From contig CAJMLQ010000113.1 of assembly GCA_905214265.1 (NCBI GenBank), positions 1 through 9,394 of the forward strand: a DNA stretch of 9,394 nt, given 5' to 3'. The notes under the pieces are model-generated. The model was given only the letters and a program-made list of their open reading frames with translations. It searched no databases and was not told the DNA's origin. Of this stretch, positions 1-5,412 are shown one piece after another (positions within the stretch are counted from its first letter, which is position 1; the number at the start of each line of letters is the position of its first letter). The position numbers and the translations under genes are program-made. This DNA is from an uncultured bacterium. GTDB taxonomy: Bacteria; Bacillota; Clostridia; Oscillospirales; Ruminococcaceae.

Positions 1-1149
1 AACGGAAATCCGCATGGGCAACTCCGTCCTTACCGTTTCCGGATTCTTCAAGCATAAAAAACGCCGGAGGTAGACCGTTGGATCAAAAAGATAATTGTAA
101 TCACAGATGATGCAGTCGCACCACAGCGTCAGATCCAGACTCAGCTCAAAAGGGCAGACCGTGTGTTTTTCAGCATATGCGGCGATAGTGTCTCTTGAAA
201 AGTTGTCCTGCTCCTCCAGCATCTCGAAAAGCGCTGTATTGACCCGGTCATAATGGCCATTGGCATAGGGGCAGTCCTCTGGATTACAGCGCCGCTCCTC
301 CAGAAAACAGATCTTATCTTTGGCGGTAAGCGTCACCGTTTTTAATCGAAGCGGTTGCCGGCGGAGAAGGGAAAATGCCTCCTCTGCAGCTTTCCGGGTG
401 ATGGTTTTTGCCGTCAGGTAAAAAATCTTATCGATCAGCCCTTCCCCCATAGCTTTCACAGCCGGGAAAACGGTGGAAAGGGTCTTTCCGATTCCAGTCG
501 GAGCCTGGCAGTACAGCCGCCCCTCCTGCTGGATAGTCCGGTAAACAGCCACCGCCAACCGGCGCTGGCCGCCGCGGTATTCCGGAAACGGAAACTGCAA
601 CGGCTGGATACTTCGGTCTCGAAGAAAGGCCCAATCCCCTTGCCAGTCCGCCCAAATTTTGTACCGGTGAAGCAGATCATGGTAAAAAGCTTCCAGTTCC
701 GCAAAGGAATAGGAGCGGATAAACCGTTTGATCTCCTCTGTTTCGATATGAAAATAGGTCAGCCGGACCTTCATTTCTGGCTGCTGGTTTTCCGCCGCAT
801 AAAAATATGCGTAACAAATTGCCTGTGCCCAGTGAAGCTGATTGAAGTCTGCATCGATCAGTTCCAGCGGAACGGCAGTGGTCTTGATCTCATCGACACA
901 AACGCTGCCGTTCTCGGTAAAGATTCCGTCTGCGCGGCCCTCTACCATAAAAGCCGTCCGCTCATAGACGCAGGTATGAGAGAAGTGAACCTCCGCGCGG
1001 TAGTTCTCTCCCTCCTGCTTCTGCAGGCGGCGATGGATACGGCTTCCCTCCAAGGCGCGGTCTGCCCCACCAAAACGATTGTCAATGCTGCCGCCCCGCA
1101 GCACGAACTCAACCAGCTGCCGAACGGGAATCTTGATTATGGGTTCCAA
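1..1149 (-). CDS. DinG/XPD-like ATP-dependent DNA helicase with N-terminal PD-(D/E)XK nuclease-like domain (5' part)
   Basis: The first 383 codons of a superfamily 2 helicase; the rest lies beyond base 1. Residues about 30-120 look like a RecB/Cas4-type PD-(D/E)XK nuclease: LEGSRIH near 33-39, GRADG at 71-75 and DEIKT at 86-90 supply the acidic and lysine residues. Residues about 188-205 hold an Arg/Gln motif before the Walker A sequence APTGIGKT (216-223), the form typical of DinG/Rad3 proteins. Cysteines 281, 288, 293 and 332 have the spacing of an XPD-family [4Fe-4S] domain, and CDYNYLFDP (349-357) usually lies shortly before the DEAH box. Proteins of this kind unwind DNA using ATP and are presumed to act in repair. 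The TTG start is chosen because GGGAGGAG lies 6 nt upstream and the nearby ATG codons run into stops at once. The last 18 or so codons read oddly and may be frameshifted (see findings). Family assignment is secure; the biological role is inferred. Confidence 0.88.
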   Translation of the reverse strand, partial: MEPIIKIPVRQLVEFVLRGGSIDNRFGGADRALEGSRIHRRLQKQEGENYRAEVHFSHTCVYERTAFMVEGRADGIFTENGSVCVDEIKTTAVPLELIDADFNQLHWAQAICYAYFYAAENQQPEMKVRLTYFHIETEEIKRFIRSYSFAELEAFYHDLLHRYKIWADWQGDWAFLRDRSIQPLQFPFPEYRGGQRRLAVAVYRTIQQEGRLYCQAPTGIGKTLSTVFPAVKAMGEGLIDKIFYLTAKTITRKAAEEAFSLLRRQPLRLKTVTLTAKDKICFLEERRCNPEDCPYANGHYDRVNTALFEMLEEQDNFSRDTIAAYAEKHTVCPFELSLDLTLWCDCIICDYNYLFDPTVYLRRFLCLKNPETVRTELPMRISV

Positions 1150-1155
1150 TCGCCG

Positions 1156-1163
1156 CTCCTCCC
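1156..1163 (-). promoter_or_regulatory. Ribosome binding site that fixes a TTG start
   Basis: On the minus strand GGGAGGAG sits 6 nt before the TTG codon at 1149-1147. The two ATGs upstream of it are followed directly by stop codons (ATG-GAA-TAA and ATG-TTT-TAA), so the TTG is the only well-placed start for the helicase gene. Confidence 0.85.
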
Positions 1164-1181
1164 TTTTAAAACATTTATTCC

Positions 1182-1210
1182 ATTATAGCACGGACACTAG
1201 CCTTTGGCAA
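1182..1210 (-). promoter_or_regulatory. Sigma-A-type promoter of the helicase gene
   Basis: The -35 box TTGCCA (complement of 1205-1210) and a perfect -10 box TATAAT (complement of 1182-1187) are separated by exactly 17 bp. Transcription would begin about 25 nt before the helicase start codon, giving a short leader. Confidence 0.85.
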
Positions 1211-1255
1211 GAAGGCAGAACCTGAAAAACGGATGGAAAATCCGCAAAAGAACAG

Positions 1256-1284
1256 TTGTCATTTCCAGCTGATTGCGCTATAAT
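1256..1284 (+). promoter_or_regulatory. Sigma-A-type promoter of the xpaC-telA operon
   Basis: The -35 box TTGTCA (1256-1261) and -10 box TATAAT (1279-1284) are separated by 17 bp. The expected start near 1291 leaves a leader of about 40 nt before the ATG at 1332, which is preceded by the ribosome site GAGGAA. Nothing resembles an ECF sigma factor promoter here, so expression is probably housekeeping unless a repressor acts. Confidence 0.85.
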
Positions 1285-1331
1285 AAGAAAGAAAGCATTC
1301 ATTTTGATTCATCTCAAAAAAGAGGAAATCC

Positions 1332-2576
1332 ATGGATAAACGGTTTTTTACAAATATCAACGACGCGGTACGGAAAACAGTGCAATCCAAAAATATGACG
1401 GAGCTTGGGCAGAATCTCGACGAGGTCGTTTCTGAAGTGCTCTGCACAGTCAAGGGCGTTGTGGAACAGGCGGCGTCCGGCGCGAAAATTCCCGAGGATA
1501 ATTCTCCGGCTCCTTCCGCTTCTGCCGAACAAACTCCGAAAACGGATTGGAGTTATGTTCAACCGCCAAAGACCTACGCGCCCAGACGGGTAGCCTATAC
1601 TCCGCCCCCTATCGTACAAGCGAAAAAAAGCCGGAAACCGGCGCGCGGAAAATCGCTTGGCGTGACGTTGACGACTTTGGGAAGCGTTTTTATTCCGCTT
1701 TCTGCTATTGCATTAGTGGCCGGAGGTATTGCACTTTTGGTGAAGTCCTCCCTTCAGGCTCTGTTGACACTTGCTGCCATAGTTGTTCCGATCTTTATCA
1801 CAAGCATCATATTTGCCAGCGTGGGCTCAAAGCTGCGGGCACGGTACCGTCGGTGCAAAAATTATTTGCGGCTGACTGGAGATGCAAATTTTATCGCCGT
1901 CCGGCAGCTGGCATCCGAAACGGGACAAACGCCGGAGTTTGTTGCAGATGATTTGAACAAAATGATCCGGAAACGTATGCTCCCCAACGCCCATTTGGAC
2001 GATCAAAAGACCTGTCTGATGCTGGATTTGGAAACCTATCAGCAATACCTTGCCGCGCAGCAGTCGATGCGGGAGCGACAGGAGGAAGAAGAGCGTCTCC
2101 GCCAGGAGTGCGAGGCAGATCCCCAGCGTGCAGAACTTTACCGCACTATCGAAGAGGGCCAGGCTTATATCCGTCAAATCAAGGAAGCAAACGACGCCAT
2201 CCCCAATGAGGATATTTCCAACAAGCTGTTTCGTCTGGAGGCCGTTACAACCCGCATCTTTGAACACGTGGAAAAACACCCCGAAAAACTGCCGGAAATC
2301 AGCAGATTTATGCGCTATTACCTTCCAACGACGCTGAAACTGGTAAACGCATACCGGGAATTCGAAAAACAGCCGGTCCAGGGCGAGAATATCCGCAACG
2401 CAAAGGAAGAGATTCAGACCTCATTGGAAGTTATCAATAAAGCCTTTGAGAATCTGCTTGACAGCCTGTTTGAGGATGATGCATTGGACATTTCCACCGA
2501 TATTTCCGTCCTTCACACAATGCTGGCTCAAGAGGGGCTGACCGGATCGGATTTTCAAAAAGAGAAGGAGCGGTAA
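1332..2576 (+). CDS. xpaC: XpaC-like membrane protein (5-bromo-4-chloroindolyl phosphate hydrolysis family)
   Basis: A 414-residue protein of the XpaC family, usually found just upstream of a TelA-like gene, as here. Residues 1-50 form a probable amphipathic helical region (repeated F/L-x2-I/L-x2-V pattern), followed by a Pro/Ser/Lys-rich linker (52-108). Two hydrophobic segments (about 113-137 and 142-165) make a membrane hairpin, followed by basic residues LRARYRRCK. Residues about 183-231 resemble a small winged-helix-like fold, then a Glu/Arg-rich coiled coil (about 240-285), and the family's conserved C-terminal segment RFMRYYLPTTLKLVNAYREF (325-344). The family name comes from an indicator-dye phenotype in Bacillus; no enzymatic activity is established, and a role in envelope homeostasis beside TelA is inferred from context. 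GAGGAA at 1322-1327 supports the ATG. The N-terminal region and winged-helix-like stretch may be lineage-specific additions to the Bacillus form. Family call is confident; function is unknown. Confidence 0.85.
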   Translation: MDKRFFTNINDAVRKTVQSKNMTELGQNLDEVVSEVLCTVKGVVEQAASGAKIPEDNSPAPSASAEQTPKTDWSYVQPPKTYAPRRVAYTPPPIVQAKKSRKPARGKSLGVTLTTLGSVFIPLSAIALVAGGIALLVKSSLQALLTLAAIVVPIFITSIIFASVGSKLRARYRRCKNYLRLTGDANFIAVRQLASETGQTPEFVADDLNKMIRKRMLPNAHLDDQKTCLMLDLETYQQYLAAQQSMRERQEEEERLRQECEADPQRAELYRTIEEGQAYIRQIKEANDAIPNEDISNKLFRLEAVTTRIFEHVEKHPEKLPEISRFMRYYLPTTLKLVNAYREFEKQPVQGENIRNAKEEIQTSLEVINKAFENLLDSLFEDDALDISTDISVLHTMLAQEGLTGSDFQKEKER

Positions 2577-2617
2577 TCCCTGCGCTTGCCGCCAATCAAA
2601 TATAGGAGGACAATACC

Positions 2618-3769
2618 ATGAACGAAGAATTGAAGGATGCCGTGCCAACACTGACTTTCGAGCCCTTTGAGGAAGAAAAGGCCACCGGTCTTTCCGTACA
2701 AGAGCAGGCCGCCCCAGCTGCTCCGGAGGCTTCGGTATTTGACGAAAGCTCTTTGACACCTCAGGAAAAGCAGATGGTTGAGGACTTTTCGTCTAAAATC
2801 GATTTGGCGAACACCAATATGGTGTTGCAGTTCGGTTCCGGTGCACAGAAAAAAATCGCAGATTTTTCCGAAACGGCGCTGGCCAATGTCCGGACCAAGG
2901 ATCTGGGAGAAGTCGGTGAGATTCTTTCCGGCGTTGTCACAGAGCTCAAGAGCTTTGATGTGGAGGAAGAAGAAAAAGGATTTTTCGGGTTTTTCAAGCG
3001 CAGTTCCAATAAAATCACCTCTCTTCGTGCAAAATATGATAAGGCAGAAGCGAACATTACCCGGATTTGCGGGGTTTTGGAAACCCATCAGATCCAATTG
3101 ATGAAGGATGCTGCTCTGCTGGACAAGATGTATGAGCTCAACAAGGTCTACTTTAAAGAGCTCTCCATGTACATCATTGCCGGTAAGAAAAAGCTGGCTC
3201 AGGTGCGGAATAACGACCTGCCCGCTCTGGTAGAGAAGGCAACCCGCACCGGTCTGCCGGAAGATGCCCAGGCTGCCAACGACTTGGCAAACCTCTGCGA
3301 TCGGTTCGAGAAAAAAATTCACGACCTGGAACTGACCCGGATGGTCTCCATTCAGATGGCCCCGCAGATCCGGGGGGTTCAGAGAACCGATACGCTGATG
3401 TCGGAGAAGATCCAGTCCACCATCGTCAACACCATCCCCCTGTGGAAGAGCCAAATGGTGTTGGCTTTGGGTGTTGCCCACTCCCAGCAGGCTGCTGCCG
3501 CCCAGCATGCAGTGACGGATATGACCAATGAATTGCTCCGGAAGAATGCAGAAACGCTCAAAATGGCCACCGTCGAGACTGCGCGAGAATCGGAGCGCGG
3601 TATTGTAGACATTGAGACCCTGACGCACACCAACGAGATGCTGATCTCTACTTTGGATGAAGTCCTTCAGATTCAGCAGGAAGGCCGTACCCGCCGCCGG
3701 GAGGCCGAGGCAGAGCTCGGCCGTATCGAAACCCAGCTGAAGCAGAAGCTATTGGAAATTCGCAATTAA
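2618..3769 (+). CDS. telA: TelA-like toxic anion resistance protein
   Basis: A 383-residue TelA family protein (toxic anion resistance; YaaN of Bacillus is a relative), close to normal family length. After an acidic, Ala/Pro-rich N-terminus (1-45) it is almost wholly alpha-helical and probably coiled-coil, without signal peptide or membrane segment, so cytosolic or peripheral to the membrane. Family signatures are LDKMYELNKVYFKELSMYI (168-186), QMAPQIRGVQ (246-255), IPLWKSQM (273-280) and the C-terminal stretch with NEMLISTLDEVLQIQQEG (339-356). GFFGFFKR near 121-128 is a short aromatic patch that could touch membrane. TelA was named for plasmid-linked tellurite resistance; homologs are also tied to tolerance of cell-wall-active antibiotics and bacteriocins, with no known mechanism. 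It follows the xpaC-like gene by 41 bp without a terminator between, and TAGGAGGA (2603-2610) precedes its ATG, so the two are one operon. Confidence 0.92.
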   Translation: MNEELKDAVPTLTFEPFEEEKATGLSVQEQAAPAAPEASVFDESSLTPQEKQMVEDFSSKIDLANTNMVLQFGSGAQKKIADFSETALANVRTKDLGEVGEILSGVVTELKSFDVEEEEKGFFGFFKRSSNKITSLRAKYDKAEANITRICGVLETHQIQLMKDAALLDKMYELNKVYFKELSMYIIAGKKKLAQVRNNDLPALVEKATRTGLPEDAQAANDLANLCDRFEKKIHDLELTRMVSIQMAPQIRGVQRTDTLMSEKIQSTIVNTIPLWKSQMVLALGVAHSQQAAAAQHAVTDMTNELLRKNAETLKMATVETARESERGIVDIETLTHTNEMLISTLDEVLQIQQEGRTRRREAEAELGRIETQLKQKLLEIRN

Positions 3770-3778
3770 CAGACAGAT

Positions 3779-3821
3779 AAAAAATTCCCGGCATGCCGAT
3801 TTGGCAGGCCGGGAATTTTTT
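3779..3821. terminator. Bidirectional intrinsic terminator between convergent genes
   Basis: A long inverted repeat: 3779-3797 pairs with 3803-3821 around the loop GATTT, with a single A/G mismatch (3793/3807). The core is TTCCCGGC/GCCGGGAA with the extra arm TGCC/GGCA. It is flanked by A6 on the left and T6 on the right, so it should stop transcription from telA on the plus strand and equally from the [2Fe-2S] gene on the minus strand, whose stop codon ends 4 nt to the right. Confidence 0.93.
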
Positions 3822-3825
3822 GAAG

Positions 3826-4032
3826 TCAGATCAGTCCATACATCATTTGCGAGATAATATCGTAAATTTTGTCGTGACATTTTCCGCATCCGGTCGAACA
3901 GGCCGTCTGTTTCTGGACATCGGCAAAAGCGGCGTCAACATCGCTCATGCTCTTGGAGCTGCGAAGGGCGTGTTCAATATCCGCCAGGGAAACCTTTTTG
4001 CATTTGCAGATCAATTCGTTTTCTGTAACCAT
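3826..4032 (-). CDS. Small BFD-like [2Fe-2S]-binding protein
   Basis: A 68-residue protein resembling the BFD-like [2Fe-2S] domain (bacterioferritin-associated ferredoxin type). The N-terminal CKC (9-11) and C-terminal CSTGCGKC (45-52) give a CxC...CxxC ligand set (Cys9, 11, 49, 52) plus one extra Cys45. The gap between the two pairs is a few residues longer than I recall as usual for the family. VSLADIEHALRSSKSMSDVD between them fits the helical part of the fold. It would bind one [2Fe-2S] cluster and pass electrons to a partner; none is identified, but the preceding dehydrogenase gene ends only 17 bp upstream and is the obvious candidate. The ATG at 4032 is preferred because AAAGGA (4041-4046, complement) lies 8 nt upstream; an in-frame TTG at 4053 overlapping the previous stop would add seven residues and has poorer support. 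Confidence 0.8.
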   Translation of the reverse strand: MVTENELICKCKKVSLADIEHALRSSKSMSDVDAAFADVQKQTACSTGCGKCHDKIYDIISQMMYGLI

Positions 4033-4049
4033 TCGTCTATTCCTTTCCG

Positions 4050-5147
4050 TCAAATTTCCTCAATGTGAATCTCGATCTCATGACCGCTTTCACTGGAGCG
4101 AATGATGCCGTCGATGATGGCCTGGTTGTAGATAATCTGGGAGGTGGGTATCGGCGCTGGAAGCCCCTGCTCTACGGCATCCACAAAGGAACGGCATTTC
4201 AAGAAGAACCGGTCTTCCTTGTTGTCATGGAGCGGGATCGGCGTATAGGTCATCTCCCCGAATTCGTCGTGGAAAAGGGTGATATCGCCGCAGCTTCCGT
4301 CCCAGGCTCCGCCCCAGGGAGTTCCGACGTTGGCGGGTTCGACCTTTAAGCCGGCATCCGTTCCCAAGAAGATGGTGTTCCCCGTCGTGTCCATATGCAT
4401 CGCCCAAGACATCCGGAAATCCAGGGTGATTCCGCCCTCTAGGCGAATAAAAGCGCCGCAGAAATCGTCTACCGAAAAGCGTTTGGCGTCTTCCGGGGGC
4501 GTATTGTACTTAGGATTCTTGCCAAAATAGTCATAAGAAACCGCCGAAACCGTCAAGGGCTTCGGATAACCGATGGCATTTAGGACCATATCCAAGGAGT
4601 AGCAGCCAATATCTGCCAGAGCGCCGACACCAGCCAGATCTTTCTCAATAAAGGTACTGCCGGGGATTCCGCGGCGTCGGCCGCCTCCGGTCTGGATGTA
4701 ATAAATTTTTCCGAGACGGCCGCTTTGAATGACTTCTTTGATCTTTTGCATACGGCTGTCATAGCGGGGCTGAAAACCTACCGTAAGGATTCGGCCAGTC
4801 TCCTTTTCGGTGCGGCGGATGGCAACAGCATCATCCAAGGTGACGGTCATCGGCTTTTCCAGCAGGACATGGCATCCGGCCTTCATCGCCGCAATGGCAC
4901 AGACAGCATGAGTAGTATTGTAGGTGCAGACGCTTACGGCATCCAAGTTCATGGTATCCAGCATTTTCTGGGTGCTGTTGAAATCCTTTGCGCCAGTCAA
5001 CCCATGGCGATCCAGAAACGTGCGTGCCTTACCGTCAATAATATCGGCGCCCGCTACGATCTCGACGTCGTCCATTTTCTGATAGGCCGCCACATGGGAA
5101 TTGGCGATTCCGCCGGTCCCAATAATTCCAATCCGAAGTTTTTTCAT
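4050..5147 (-). CDS. Gfo/Idh/MocA family NAD(P)-dependent oxidoreductase
   Basis: A full-length 365-residue oxidoreductase. The N-terminal Rossmann fold starts with IGIIGTGGIA (6-15), and the family's EKP motif is at 97-99, whose lysine is catalytic in characterised members. The C-terminal alpha/beta domain carries GALADIGCYSLD (175-186), in which Asp179 and Tyr183 take the places usually held by Asp and His; a tyrosine there is known from the glucose-fructose oxidoreductase branch. No signal peptide, so cytosolic. Members oxidise or reduce sugars, sugar acids, inositols or related polyols with NAD(P); the substrate cannot be read from sequence. It is the first gene of a two-gene operon with the [2Fe-2S] protein, driven by a consensus promoter, and diverges from the TIM-barrel-like gene. 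A short AGGTAG precedes the ATG, a weaker ribosome site than its neighbours have. Confidence 0.92.
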   Translation of the reverse strand: MKKLRIGIIGTGGIANSHVAAYQKMDDVEIVAGADIIDGKARTFLDRHGLTGAKDFNSTQKMLDTMNLDAVSVCTYNTTHAVCAIAAMKAGCHVLLEKPMTVTLDDAVAIRRTEKETGRILTVGFQPRYDSRMQKIKEVIQSGRLGKIYYIQTGGGRRRGIPGSTFIEKDLAGVGALADIGCYSLDMVLNAIGYPKPLTVSAVSYDYFGKNPKYNTPPEDAKRFSVDDFCGAFIRLEGGITLDFRMSWAMHMDTTGNTIFLGTDAGLKVEPANVGTPWGGAWDGSCGDITLFHDEFGEMTYTPIPLHDNKEDRFFLKCRSFVDAVEQGLPAPIPTSQIIYNQAIIDGIIRSSESGHEIEIHIEEI

Positions 5148-5206
5148 AATCTACCTGCCTTCACAACGCTGATGATATGTACCGCTCTGGTTTTGCGGAT
5201 ATTTTC

Positions 5207-5235
5207 ATTATAAAGCGTTTTGTGGCGCATTGCAA
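5207..5235 (-). promoter_or_regulatory. Sigma-A-type promoter of the Gfo/Idh-[2Fe-2S] operon
   Basis: On the minus strand, TTGCAA (complement of 5230-5235) and a perfect TATAAT (complement of 5207-5212) are 17 bp apart. The start near 5200 leaves a leader of about 50 nt before the ATG at 5147. Confidence 0.85.
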
Positions 5236-5306
5236 GAGGTATTCCTCCTTTCCTTCGGCTTTTTGTGCGAATCCGCTTTCTATATACTGGATAATCTGCC
5301 GAAATC

Positions 5307-5328
5307 CGAAAAAGGGCTTTCTTTTTCG
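5307..5328. repeat. Perfect 8-bp inverted repeat, candidate operator
   Basis: CGAAAAAG (5307-5314) and its exact complement CTTTTTCG (5321-5328) are separated by 6 bp. The right arm overlaps the weak -35 candidate TCGACA at 5326 for the plus-strand gene, where a repressor would be expected to bind. It lies about 115 bp upstream of the Gfo/Idh transcription start. It lacks a T-tract and lies in no transcript's 3' end, so a terminator is unlikely. Confidence 0.5.
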
Positions 5329-5351
5329 ACAAGTTTGCGCTATTCTGATAG

Positions 5352-5394
5352 TGGGCCATAAAAGCCCATACAGAGATATTGGCGGTTATCCGCC
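5352..5394 (+). promoter_or_regulatory. Two short hairpins in the leader before the ribosome site
   Basis: TGGGC (5352-5356) pairs with GCCCA (5364-5368), and GGCGG (5381-5385) pairs with CCGCC (5390-5394) around a TTAT tetraloop. The second hairpin ends 6 nt before AGGAG (5401-5405), so it could affect ribosome access. They could also be parts of an operator. Both stems are only 5 bp. Confidence 0.35.
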
Positions 5395-5412
5395 GCAGAG
5401 AGGAGCATCGTT

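Larger units (their letters stand above)
1150..1331. other. Divergent control region between the helicase and xpaC-like genes
   Basis: This 182-bp gap carries no credible gene. It holds two back-to-back consensus promoters whose -35 boxes are about 45 bp apart, one firing left into the helicase and one right into the xpaC-like gene. Between them lies a short dyad, CGGAT-GGAAA-ATCCG (1230-1244), a dozen bases before the right-hand -35 box. The arms are only 5 bp, so the dyad may be chance. Confidence 0.7.
5148..5412. other. Divergent control region between the Gfo/Idh and TIM-barrel-like genes
   Basis: This 265-bp gap holds no credible gene. Left part: a strong promoter firing into the Gfo/Idh gene. 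Middle: the perfect dyad at 5307-5328. Right part: two small hairpins in the probable leader of the plus-strand gene. No strong plus-strand promoter is evident; weak candidates are TCGACA (5326-5331) with GATAGT (5347-5352) at only 15 bp, and TTGCGC (5335-5340) with CATAAA (5357-5362) at 16 bp. A weak promoter beside a dyad would suit a regulated gene, but this is inference. Confidence 0.6.

Noticed and set aside
355..1188. 277-codon plus-strand open frame
   Set aside because: It lies opposite the helicase gene, whose protein has Walker A, Fe-S and nuclease motifs; the plus-strand translation shows no recognisable family pattern and no ribosome site.
2555..3628. 357-codon minus-strand open frame
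   Set aside because: Antisense to the telA-like gene, which carries clear family motifs, promoter and ribosome site. The antisense translation looks like a shadow.
4030..4053. Longer [2Fe-2S] protein from a TTG at 4053
   Set aside because: The TTG overlaps the upstream stop codon and adds seven residues before the normal domain start; the ATG at 4032 has AAAGGA at good spacing.
5144..5359. 71-codon minus-strand frame just upstream of the Gfo/Idh gene
   Set aside because: It has no ribosome site, contains the consensus promoter of the Gfo/Idh gene within it, and its Arg/Lys-rich translation matches nothing I recognise.
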